The notes under the pieces are model-generated. The model was not told the origin of the DNA and did not search any database. It worked only from the letters and a program-made list of their open reading frames with translations. Made by a program: the position numbers and the translations under genes. A stretch of 64,000 bases of DNA from positions 1,054,001-1,118,000 of the forward strand of contig CAKJVC010000092.1 in assembly GCA_918026815.1 (NCBI GenBank), read 5' to 3'. The stretch's first letter is position 1. Each line of letters starts with the position of its first letter. Shown piece by piece: positions 23,985-34,790 of this stretch. The stretch comes from Chalara sp. BL73. Taxonomy: Eukaryota; Ascomycota; Leotiomycetes; Helotiales.

Positions 23985-25680
23985 ATGGCGTCTCGAGTTA
24001 GCAGAGGCTGTTTCCAGTGTCGAAAGCGCCGCGTAAAAGTATATGTGGCCTTCCTTTAAAATGAATGAAAAGCACTGACACTGTAAGTGTGATGAGAGTC
24101 GTCCTTCCTGTCAGCGCTGTTTAAAGCGAGATGAGTTATGGACTGGATACCGTGATAATTCCACCCTCTTGTTCAGGTCAGAGAATGAGGAAGTAGCCCA
24201 GCGTGTGCATCGTCGGGCCTCATTTGGCAGCCCACCATCATTCCCCTTGAGTTCTCCAAGCAAAAGTATCATGCCAAGATTCGGGGATAAGTGGAAACTC
24301 TTCTAGCACGTCTACTAATCTGTTGATCAATAGCCGCTGCCCATCCGCAAATTTGAGTCAAAATTCGCCGCTTCCATCTGAAGAAGATGAAGTAGTTTCT
24401 CGGTTCTTCGAGAAGTTCGTGATATATCCATGTCATGAGGCATCTTCACCAGGATTTCTTGAGGCACAAGTTGAGGGAAGACTAGCGCTACGCTGGGTGG
24501 TGCGTGCAGTCTCTTATGCTGGTTTATCAAGCGATATTGTCAATCAACCAATCCGTGAGAAAGCTCTTTATTGCTATGGTCTCGCACTTGCCTCTCTAGG
24601 CGATGCGTTGTCAGTTCCCAAAAGGAAACCTGACGATTATGTGTTGATGACGGTTGTTGTACTAGACCTTTTCAAGGTTGGTTAGCCACTAATTAGGAGA
24701 GGGTTTTGTTGACGATCTCAGAGTATCTATCTTCCTGATCCAATATTGAGAGCTGCTCATGCCGGTGGAATGGCTCAAATTTTGAGACTTCGTGGACATG
24801 ATCAAATATATGAAGCCCGAGGATGGAGCCTCTTCCGTCTGTTACATCACGGATCAGTGAGTTAATATAAGATATCATAAACCATCATTGCATGAAGTTC
24901 CACTTACGGTGATTTTAGCAAAGAGAAAAACTGGCTACTAGAAAAAGTCCACTGCCTGAGTCAGAAGCTTGGCTTCAGTCTCTCAACGATGAGCTGCCAT
25001 ATGTGCGCAATGAGGAAACCAACTATGACATCAGTAGAGCCTGCGAGTATGCTAGAGGTCTGCTTGGCAGTATTGGCGATACGAGTGCGTCCGTCGAACG
25101 AACACTATTCTTTTTCACGGAACTACATGACCTTGATTAGAAACCCACCACCTAGCGGTCAGGACCTTCTTGGAGTTTCAAAACCATTCCTCGGTCTCAG
25201 ATCACTCAGCATGACGAGCAGGTGCCTCATTTTCCAGACAAAGTTCAACTTCATCAGGATATTTGGATCGCCTATGAATGGAACTATCACAGAACTGCTC
25301 ATATCATCCTTCACGAGCACCTTTTACAATGTCTCAACAGACTGCAAGAGACATCTCCAAGTAATACACATACTCTAGTTGAGATCATCTCCGCCAAAGT
25401 AGTATCCAAATCGATCACTATATCATTAGTGGACGAAGTTCTCTCCACAGTGCCTCAGTCATTAGGTGATATAGATCGCGAAGGTCATATCCTGAAAAAT
25501 GCCTCAGGAGTGGAAACGGCATCTGGAATTGGGGGATACTTCCTCTTGTGGCCCATCCGTGTTATCAAAAAGACACCATTCGCGAGCAAATCCCAGCACC
25601 AGGTCGCGAATACAGTCTTTGAGCGTATCAGAGAATGCACCAGCATGAAAGAGACATTGGGTAACGCGAGCTCAATCTGA
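23985..25680 (+). pseudogene. decayed Zn2Cys6 fungal transcription factor
   Basis: The start reads MASRVSRGCFQCRKRRVK, intron 24039-24087 at the classic K/CD site, then CDESRPSCQRCLKRDELW: five zinc cysteines are present but the sixth is Trp (TGG where TGC/TGT is expected). A TAG at 24304 may be removed by an intron ending at 24332. The middle region matches fungal-specific transcription factors (SPGFLEAQVEGRLALRWVV; LPDPILRAAHAGGMAQILR; LFRLLHHGS). In the exon after 24920 the frame is open and homology-like (VERTLFFFTELHDLD) but broken by TAG at 25138 and TAG at 25153, then continues intact to 25680 (DIWIAYEWNYHRTAHIILHE). No GT-AG intron of good quality removes both stops without deleting the conserved block. 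I therefore call it a pseudogene; a strain-specific or assembly error is the alternative. Confidence 0.78.
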
Positions 25681-25821
25681 GCTGCATCTATAACATTAAC
25701 CTCCACTTAGCTCCTTAAATTTTAGACCCTAGCATTCATGGATCTCGAAAGTCCATTGATTCATCTCCTCGCCTCCTCGGGTTATCTCCCACAACACCCT
25801 TCAACAAACCGCGGAAAAGAA

Positions 25822-26331
25822 TTACTCTTTCTGCTGGAAAACATCTTCCTCAAACACCCTCCCATCTGCTAGCACCACATTTTCCGCCGCAACCATAACG
25901 AACAAGACCCTACAAGCCTCCTCGCCCCTATTGACCCATTGATGATTAACACCGCCCTGCACCACGAACTCACCAGCCTTAATTGTCTTCTCCTCTCCTC
26001 CATCTAACTTCAAAACGATTTCCCCAGACATGACTGCCGCGTAGTCCTGCGAGTTCGTTCGATGCATGGGGCTTTGTGAACGAGGGGCAAAGTCGGAAAT
26101 GGCGAAGATCACTCCCTCAGGCGGACACCGAGGGAGAGCTTGAGAAACTGGAAGCGGCGCTGAAGTGTTGGAGACGGGGATTGAGGCGTGCGAGGAGAGG
26201 ATTGAGAAACCGCTTCCTTGGGGACCGAACGGGAAGAAAGCTTGGATCGGAGCATCGGATTGGAAAATCGACGTGCCGTCCTCAGCATGTGAAGTGGTGA
26301 TCAAGCGGGCGGGTGGAAGATTAGATGGCAT
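25822..26331 (-). CDS. small cupin-domain protein (169 aa)
   Basis: Intronless. A single cupin barrel occupies residues about 75-155. Motif 1 is SPMHRTNSQDYAAVMSGEI: only the first His of the canonical HxH pair is kept (H-R-T), as is usual in the fungal HRT-SxDY cupin subfamily; motif 2 is GEFVVQGGVNHQWVN with a metal-type His. Strands such as IVLKLDGGEEKTIKAG and CRVLFVMVAAE fit the fold. No signal peptide. Relatives are found in fungal catabolic and secondary-metabolite clusters as isomerases or cyclases, but the activity here is unknown. It is convergent with the dead regulator (141 bp between the ends). Start is the first ATG in frame. Confidence 0.85.
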   Translation of the reverse strand: MPSNLPPARLITTSHAEDGTSIFQSDAPIQAFFPFGPQGSGFSILSSHASIPVSNTSAPLPVSQALPRCPPEGVIFAISDFAPRSQSPMHRTNSQDYAAVMSGEIVLKLDGGEEKTIKAGEFVVQGGVNHQWVNRGEEACRVLFVMVAAENVVLADGRVFEEDVFQQKE

Positions 26332-28137
26332 TTCGACCTATCTATTTAAAATGCGGTTCTTGAAAGCTGGTCTATGTGTATAGATGGGATGATAAGCAAA
26401 CTCGCACGCCCTCCCCGTCACGGAAATCAACGCAACCTTTATACCTACCCTTCCCTCCATCCCTTTTCCCGAGTTACAAAATCTCAATCATATATTACAA
26501 ATTATTTTTAATTCCTAACTCCAGCCCGAGATGCTTTTCATCATCATCATCCTTTCATCATGCCTTTCCTTCTTGCCCTGATCGACTCCCCAATCGGGCT
26601 AGCGGCACGAGGTTGGACGCTAGTGAAAGGCTTGAACACGAGACGGCGGATATGAGTGGTTGGTTAGGGGTCCACCTGGCGAGATCCCGTCTCGCTTCAG
26701 GGTATTGAGCTTCGTCACCTTGCCGGTCAGTGCTCTTTCAGGATGTGGCTTGGTTTCGTGGTGAGGATTTTTCGTAAAGCTGGTGGATGGTGATGGGCTG
26801 CGTGCTGCGGAGGGGTTGGTTCTGCCATGGAAGGGTATTTCAGGTGTTGCGCGAGCGGTTTCACCGAGGCTGGGAGCGGGCAAGCTACGTGATGTACCGA
26901 ACCGTGGTCTTGAGAAGCTGTGCGCCTTCTGGACTGTTGATTGTTTGTCAAACTTTCATTGTGATATAAATGGAATGGCCAGGAGTATTTGTTTGTTTCG
27001 GAGAGGTTTGCAAGAGCTGAGAATCAGGGAACGGGGAAGTACATTGTTTGGTGTGCATTAGCATTATATAGTCTCTGAGCTCGTGGCATGTAGGTGTCTG
27101 GGAGACGGCGTAGTAAACGCTAAAAATGGCTCTGAATCGAGTGATCAAGGCATAAGTGACAGACTTTGCTCCTAAATTGAATAGAGTCTACTGATTTTTG
27201 TAGCTAGTGATAGACATCTGAGCCTGGCTTGCTAAAAAGTGACATTTGGCAATTGACGCTTTCAAGAGGCCTGGTCATTAACGTTATACGAGGCACCGAG
27301 CTTGACAATGCCTTTACTTATCCGATCTGATGTCAAACGGACATTGTAAAAGACAAAAAACTCCTCTGATTAGGAGAGAAAGAATGGTGGACGACGGCGA
27401 GGTTCCATCTCAGAGCACTGTTATCCCAGTACTACTTCAATGGATATGATATAGTTGTCTTACCAATTTAAGTAGACCATGGTAAGTGAGAGCTCATTTG
27501 GGTTTCTTCAGCACGAACAATCCCGACAGCTTGACTATATGTTACGATAAGTGTCACAACAAGAAATACCAACTGTTATTGTACTGTTACCACGGCACGT
27601 GCCCATGACTCTTCCCAGCCGTCTGGTAGAGATCTTAAAACTTGGCATCAGGGTTCTCCACAAAATGGAGAAGGGTTCCAGGCGTTTTAGACTCCACCGT
27701 GCGAAACTTTCGAGAGCTGAATAGGTATCCCATCATTCGTCGTTGACCTTAGCTCCAAGGCGACCTGGAGTTACAAATGTACTTGAACACAACATGTGTA
27801 GCATGTGCTTGGATATCTTGTAAAGTTTCACATGCTGTTCCTCTGGTTGAATCTCGAGATGAATGCAAAATTTCCTTACCGCTACTTGCTAAGCCTGCAC
27901 TTTGAGTACTTTACGATGTCTACGATGCGCATGTATCTGTCAAGGATGCATGAATATCGATAATGCGGGTGGATCTGAGGAAGGGCCTAAGTACGGAGTA
28001 TATCTGAACTTGACTTCTTTGAGAGGTTAAGGCTGCCTCTGGCGCATCCCCAGCCTTGATTTGATTCTGCCCAAGCTCGCCAAACACCAAGGCGGTGAGC
28101 TGCGTAGCTTTCATCATTGGGGAGGATACTTTGATGC

Positions 28138-28220
28138 AGGTCTCCATCAGAGGTTGCATACATGCACGGCTGATGCAGCATGGAGACTGGTGCATGCATG
28201 GCTTCAGCAACCTTTGCCTC
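28138..28220. repeat. nested inverted repeats
   Basis: Three inverted pairs interlock: GTCTCCAT (28140-28147) with ATGGAGAC (28180-28187), AGGTTGC (28151-28157) with GCAACCT (28207-28213), and CATGCA (28161-28166) with TGCATG (28191-28196). The second and third pairs nest and could form one hairpin; the first is an alternative pairing. Confidence 0.5.
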
Positions 28221-29189
28221 GCCAGTCATACCACCGTTGGACTAGCGTTGGAGGCGGACATGCGCGCTGACATTCATCCTCCTCGACTTTTCTGGAGCCG
28301 ATAGGAGAGCTCGGGAGGGCTGGTTCGCGAAAAAAGGATTCGCGATCTATCTGATTGGTATTTGGCATTTTGCCGATGATGATTTGCTTCGCTGCACATG
28401 ATGCGTTTACCAAATTTGAAGCGAGACATGACTTGCGTGGTACAGCGGCCCTCAAGCGAGTCAGAGGCTCAGGCTGCGAGCGAGTCGTCAAGTCGGTGTC
28501 TGAGCACATCGCAAAGGGGGTGTGGGGGAATCTTCCGAGTCAGTTGGTGGGAATGAGATGACGGAGGTGTCGATTGGCAGATAAGATGCGATGGATCGAT
28601 ATGAGATGTACGGTAGCTGTTGAGTAGAGTATGGGAATTTTAATATCCGTCTGACACACCCTCTCCAGGTTTTTTTTTTTTTTTTTTTGTTTTGCATCGC
28701 CCTTCTTTCTCGAGATGGCACAAACCAGACAATGATAACTATTCAGTGTAGAAGTACTTTTGCTCCATTATGAAGCTCACACGCCGAGACATGTATGAAG
28801 CTCTTAACGAAGTGACTGTTGCAGGCACACTAGCTGCAGCGAGACGGAAAAAGAAGCCAAGGAAAGTATATACAGCAACTAATCATAGCGCGGTTGCTAA
28901 CATTTGACTTTCTTTTTGCCTTGAAAGGCTCAGAATTTTTTTTTTTTTCTCTTCTAGAATGACCAAGGCGGAGCGTTGAACCCCCTGACACTGGTTCGCA
29001 CTAGGGGAAGGGTCTGCAAGAACACGGCAATTCAGGCATTTTAAGAGGCTGCAGCCACGAGGTGAGGATCCCATTTCGTGCACGACACCCGTGAGGTGGA
29101 TCAAAATAGGCCTGTTGGAATACGGGTTGGTGCAGGTTTAGAAGAAAAAATTACACAAAATATCTAAAGAGCAAGGCCTGACCCTTGCT

Positions 29190-29300
29190 GGCGACATCGT
29201 TGGCGACGACGACGACGACAATAACAACAACAGCAACAAGGCTAGGCCGAAAATAATCAAGCACCAACCTCTTGGTGGTTGCAATAACAACAACAATCTT
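29190..29300. repeat. trinucleotide microsatellite
   Basis: A GAC run (about 29203-29218) passes directly into AAC/ACA-type repeats, with another AAC cluster near 29284-29297. Simple-sequence DNA in a long intergenic region; no coding frame runs through it. Confidence 0.7.
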
Positions 29301-30879
29301 CAAGTTGACTGCAGATTGATGACTGTACCGTAATGTATAATTCCAAGATTACCGTTCGTCCTGTTCCGGCAATATAGCCTGGCCGTATCAGATCCTGGAT
29401 CTGATGTTGTAGGGTTACTGTACTCGGTACAACGTTTGGAGATCCTCTGCGGTCACCGCCTTCACTTAGATGCTTGATCTACAGCTTCAATTTCATGCTT
29501 TGAAGGTCGGATGTGCTAGACCGTTTGTTTCAAAGACCAAAGAAGCAGTTCTATCCATCAACCTACAGTACCACAGAGTCTCCCGATCCGCTGATTGATC
29601 GCTCCCCTCTAACCCCTCCCCCCGGCCGCTACAATCCTTCAGCAGAAGGCAGGAAATGCCAATCAGTTGAAGACGGACAGCGTTATGTCACCTCTGTCGT
29701 CACTAAGTACGCATTAGAGTTCAAAGAGATGGCCCTCCCCAGGCCCTCGCCTTTTTCCGCATTCAGGTTGTGTCTGCTTCATTAATCTTAAGACCTTCAT
29801 AACAATTATCAAGTTATCAGTGGGTCGTCTGCTGCGGTATATATTTGGAGATGGGAGATTTTGACTGAGATGTTTCATCTGATTCTAAATGGAAATCCGC
29901 CCTTGCACAGAGAAAACCGCCTCAGAGAATGATTGCTTTTTGGTGAACCCCTACTCGTAAAGCCTAAAAGGCTACAGGGGAGGGGAAGGTCACTAAAGTT
30001 AGGCGTTCGCTTGTCATGGGTACTGCAGTGTACTGTGCTGTAGTGTAGGGTCTCAAGCATCCCTGAAAGTACCCACTGAATTTACTGGATCTTTGTTTCC
30101 ATTTGCAACTTCCTAAAAAAAAAAACATCCTGTTTTTAATTTCTTGCCTTTTCAAGCATTCAAGAATAATCTACGCCCTCATCAGCTCCGAAACCACCCT
30201 CACGTATTATCGCGACTTCTGAACCTCATATCCTTTTTGTTATCTTCTTCTCCATCATCATCGTCATCATCATATCCATTCAAGGTTATTGAAAGCTTGA
30301 CGGGTTGGACGGCACTTAACAATCCCCTAGGCCGCTAATTACTGTACCAAACGAACCGAGCAACTCGCCCCCTATTTTGCTAGCTCCTAGCATTCGCCCG
30401 GCAACGATAATCATCTTCCTCCCTCACCCAGTTTGGTACAACCCTTCTGTTTTGTGTTTGTCCTATATCACAAAAAGAATACGACTCAACAGCGCCCATT
30501 CGTCCTCAACCTCCTCAATTTCCTGAAATAGTGGTGTTGTGTGCACCTCTGCATCCCTTACCGCCTCCAAAACGCCCCCCGGCTATTAAAAAGAAATCTT
30601 GCCATCCTGCAACCTGGAATCCCCAGCTCCCTTGTATCACTACCACGCCATCCTGCATTCCGAAGCACTTTACTGCGTCCAATAACACGCGACCTGCGCC
30701 TATTAACCCGTCCTCTACGAAGATCAACGTGCAGGAACACAACAAATCGTCCCTTTTCTTCTACCTGATCTGTCGCAAATTTCGCAGCTCTTGCGCACCA
30801 TCCTAGAACTACGATTCAGAGGGTAGAAAACTATTGTCGCAAGCACTTTACGATTCTCCATCCACATCCGTTCGCAGAT

Positions 30880-32089
30880 ATGGGTTATAATACTCGCAAA
30901 AAGTCGTTCTCCCTGGAATCACTAGGCATTCACGTACCGCACACGCACGCAGAAAGGGCGGCTGCACGACTTACACCGCCTTCTAACGGTACTGAGAATC
31001 ATCCTTCGAAAAAATTAAAACGGTCGCACGATGAAGAATCGTCCATGTCGCCACCTCCAAAACCAGAGATAAAGTATGAACATACGCCGCCACCATCACC
31101 AGGCGCAGAGGTTTTGGATGAGGATGTGAAGCCACCACGAGAGATTAGTTTGGAGGGAATCAACGACGATATTGTGGAGGCAGTTATTGTACAGTTACAG
31201 AAAACTGGAAATCGGCCTCATCTAGTTAAGGAGCTTGCTGCGATACTAGCCGTGAATGTCAAAATCGTGGAACAGTAAGTCAACCTTTGCGACAAGTTCA
31301 GCGGTATGTGCTAATTTAACCAGATCCGCCAACCCTTCAGCAATCATCTCCTCCCGGCTTACCTCCTACTTAAGACGACCATGGTCTCCATCATCACCCT
31401 GTCCGTTAGGAAAAGAGCTCGAAACGGTACATCCGCGGCGGACATATTTCTACCTGACGACCTATCCACATCAACCCATGCCTGACCCCTCGAACAACCA
31501 CTTTGCGCAACGGCCCACCATTTCTCCTCCCCTATCTAGCACAACCTCGAGATCTGATGAAGCGGATGCCGAACGAAGAAGAGAGTTATCTCCTTCACCA
31601 GAAGTTGACCTGTCATCCCCCGAATTCGAGGATGATGATATGATATCGCCAACAACACCCCCTAGCTCTTTCTCCTCGCGAGTCGCACCACTGCGAAATG
31701 GCCGCGCGTCGTCTCCGCCACTTGAGAAAGACGAGAAGGAGTTCACACAAACCGCGAGAGGGATGCAGAAGAGAAAGCTGAGTGGTGACTTCAAGATGAG
31801 TGGAGTCCCATCAGAAATGGAAGGCCATCCAGCGAAAAATTCAGACCACGATGCTCTGTTCGGAGAAGGCCGGAATCTTAATGTGTCAAATGTTACAGTT
31901 TTCATAAGCAGTCCGGCAATGAAGCCGAGCCTGTCGCTAAATATGCCTCATACACCAAATGCTCTAAAACGAGGCTTCGAGGATTCCAGTAGCCTTTGGG
32001 GACGGGTGGAAAGCGCAATGGAATGGGATATGCGGAGTCCTGAACACATTGAGCTCGATGAATTAGATAATATGTTGGACGACTTTTAG
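30880..32089 (+). CDS. GDS1-like winged-helix protein (2 exons, 386 aa)
   Basis: Exons are 30880-31274 and 31324-32089. The N-terminal 85 residues are Pro/Ser/Lys-rich with a basic KKLKRS nuclear signal. A winged-helix-like domain (about residues 88-175) reads DIVEAVIVQLQKTGNRPHLV, LAAILAVNVKIVEQ, NPSAIISSRLTSYLRRPW, and ends HPRRTYFYLTTYPHQP, as in fungal GDS1 homologues (yeast Gds1 affects growth on glycerol/nitrogen-related signalling). The remainder is disordered, Ser/Pro-rich, and finishes with an acidic helix (IELDELDNMLDDF) resembling an activation tail. The intron falls inside the winged helix. Probably a nuclear regulator; target genes unknown. A long pyrimidine-rich leader precedes the ATG. 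Confidence 0.82.
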
Positions 32090-33060
32090 AGGGTAAAAAT
32101 GTGCATCTGCTTGTGCATTCCTCGTTGCATCTTACGTCACGATACGGACATCGCTTCGCATTACAAAGTCATTGTTCGCCACTCAGAAACTTTGAAGTAG
32201 CAATCATCTCATCATTTAGAAGCGCGATTTGCTGTCTTTTCTAAGAATACCTTGTTTTGATCATGGTGCGTTTTGTAAGATCTAGATGGAAAGAGATGCA
32301 AAAATGGGAAGAAAGGCAAGACATTCGCAGGAAGATGTCGTCAAAATCTCCACGGAGAAGGAAAGGGAAAAGTAGACGAGATAAGCGCTGCTTTATTTTT
32401 GCTTTTTGTCCTTTCACAATAAAGCAGATTGATTTTGCGGGTCTGCATGGCGCTTTAGGACTGGGAGCGATTGAATTACCACTTATCTTGTACGCTTTGT
32501 ATATAATTATTGGCCGGAAGTTGTGCCGCCGTTGGTGCATGATGCGCGAGAGCTCTCCTCGAGACGAGGATATGAGCTTGATGATGCGAGATGAGAGAGA
32601 AGGATAGATATGAAATATGAAAAGATCTCCACCCAACCATTAATTTTGGTATATCCTTTGTGCTGGTCGACGACTGTTTGGGCTTTTTTTGCAGGTCTAT
32701 AACTATGAAGATGTTCAGAGCTGGCAAGCACCGCTCGTCAACTTTCTGTTGTTTACTTTATGATACCGCTATGTCACAGCATGCTCTATTAAGATCGATC
32801 CGCGGTTTGTCGCATGTCGCAGGAGAGCTTGGGCGGAACAGCGGACGAGGAGCGGCCGCTCACATGACCCTTTAAATCGCCCGATCTATTTCCAGATCGA
32901 GCCCTCAGGAAGCACTAGGTTCATAGATTTCATCATGGCTAAGAGTCCTGACTTAGCAATCTCTCCTTACGATCGAAATGTTCAGCATCTAGATTCTAGT
33001 TACGGTTGTTGGGTGGGCCTAGCCTGAGAAAACGCAGCGGGTACTAGGGTACTGTCTCTC
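32090..33060. other. intergenic 1.0 kb
   Basis: 3' flank of the GDS1-like gene followed by non-coding DNA. Short frames on both strands near 32240-32730 overlap each other and have no motif. Confidence 0.45.
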
Positions 33061-34490
33061 TTCCGCTTTTGGAACTCTGGACTCTTGCTTCAGATTTATC
33101 AATTTTTCAAGCTTAGGAAATGGCTGACGTGCCATTTACGCAAGCTCCGTAGGCTTGCGTGCCTTGCAGGTACGGTGCATCGTTGTCTACTTGTAGAAGA
33201 TGCGGTGCTGATATGCCGCAGGAGGCTGAAGCGGAAGTGCACAAAAGAACTTCCGGGATGCTCATTAGCAAGGCAGAACACATATAACTCTTAAAAATAA
33301 ATAAGACCGGTTTTAGATCAAGTGTAAGCAGCTACGCACGTCGTGTGATTATCAAGACCGGTCAAAGCCGCCCCCCGGTACCACTGAGAACACCGCTTCG
33401 CTCGCTGAACGGCTGGAGAGATTGGAACAGCAGCTGGCGAACAACATGCAGCAAAGCAATAATGGATTCATGGCTGGTTTTCAGAATCTCCAATCGACAC
33501 CCCCACGAGACCTATCTTTGCACACCCGGCAATTGGAATTCCCTGCCAACTTCTTTCTCGATATGGAGGAGTATCAGCAGATACGTGAAGAGCAGCTGAA
33601 CCCCGGTATGGCGGTTTCCGTAGAGATATTAGATCTGCTAGATTCTGAAGCTGCGATTTAAGATCACCGCCCCATATGCGAGACGTCTAGGGTTGGTACC
33701 ATTTCTTAGCAAGAAACGGCTAGCAGGCAAATTTGGCCGTTTCACGGCGGCGACGGATGCCTAGCTCGCACTCTTGCTCTTGTGCATGAAGTCGTGTCCG
33801 AGGTACCATATAAGTCGGAAAATGTGGCAGCGTCACCGCTCTATCGCCTGGTAAAGGGCCAGTACGCTGAAGTTCAAGGTTCTTGTATGATTCATTGCAG
33901 CTTCTGCAAACCCCTGTTTTGATCGCATTCCACGAGATGGGCCATGCCATATATCCTGCGGCCTACTTTGCCATAGGTCATGCAGCTAGGCTGGGAATGA
34001 TGTTGGGCTATCAAAACCTGCCTTCGGCAACGCTTGAACTTTTGCAAGGGACTCTTCTACCCTGCGACGATGTTCTATGGGGTCGGGGGGAATAGGGACA
34101 AATGTACCATTACTCGCATCCTCCTTGACATCTCGTGCAGCATTAGTCTAGTTTCCCCCAGAGAGGTGGCATTGCAGTTGCGCTCTGCTATTCTGCTCGT
34201 TTGATTCTCTACGGGATGTACGCATTCAACTCACTATTCCACTACCGAGCCACGTATCCCGGAAGAGACGGAGATGCAGAAAGTCTCCATGGGAGGTCTT
34301 AAGGGGGTTTGCCATCAAGTGTATCAGCTGGCACAGCAGGTTTCTGCAAATGCATCGAGCGGTATTCAGATCTTTGCATGTCTGCTTATGAACCATTGTT
34401 TGTATTTATCTGCGTCCGAACATGCGTGGTACATCAGGGAAGACAATAGTACCGAGGCAGTGGCATGCCTGAGAGCGATCGTGTAACTGT
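33060..34490 (+). pseudogene. fossil of a Zn2Cys6 fungal transcription factor
   Basis: Pieces lie in the expected order but in different frames and with stops. Around 33205-33275 a zinc-cluster half reads ICRRRLKRKCTKELPGCS, with the first Cys lost by frame change. At 33322-33362 the other half reads CKQLRTSCDYQDR. Then comes a linker with a coiled coil (SLAERLERLEQQLANNMQQ, 33390-33460) and LEFPANFFLDMEEYQQI up to a stop at 33661. After broken sequence, 33890-34020 reads TPVLIAFHEMGHAIYPAAYF, typical of the middle homology region. 34264-34486 reads EMQKVSMGGLKGVCHQVYQL and SEHAWYIREDNSTEA, the usual C-terminal end. No intron set restores one frame. Confidence 0.75.
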
Positions 34491-34790
34491 TGGAAGTTTC
34501 AGAGATGAGATGACGAGCAGCTGGTATGTTACAGGGGTTTGTGCGTCTAGTAAGCTGGCTGACATGTTAAAGGGAATTATCTCAAGCTTCTCGAAGCCGA
34601 AGGCTCCTTAGCTGCTATAACGTGAGGTATCATGAGAGGAGAGACAGTTCCTGCGTTGAACCCTTATTTTGCGCTCTATATGAGTGGATTTGACGTCCTA
34701 GTTTTTCCTGTATAGTTCTAATTGTTCTGATGCCAACGTTTTATATCTTGCCGCGAATACCAACGCGACCCAAACAAATTGCGTCAAAGA

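Larger units (their letters stand above)
26332..30879. other. 4.5 kb divergent intergenic region
   Basis: Separates the leftward cupin from the rightward GDS1-like gene. No spliced gene could be assembled. It contains nested inverted repeats (28138-28220), poly-T runs (about 28671-28688 and 28938-28949), and a GAC/AAC microsatellite (29200-29240). The last 400-500 bp are pyrimidine-rich and probably form the GDS1 promoter and a long 5' leader. Confidence 0.45.

Noticed and set aside
24286..24332. TAG at 24304 as an inactivating stop of the regulator at 24 kb
   Set aside because: It can lie in a short intron (gtggaa to caatag with a ctaat branch site) that keeps frame, so it is not counted as evidence of decay.
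26620..26951. Two overlapping minus-strand frames rich in Pro/His/Ser upstream of the cupin
   Set aside because: They overlap in different frames, begin with non-ATG codons and have low-complexity composition; no spliced model found.
28940..29050. tRNA-like TTCG loop (ctggttcgcactagg) near 29000
   Set aside because: No acceptor stem, D-arm or A box at proper spacing; not a tRNA.
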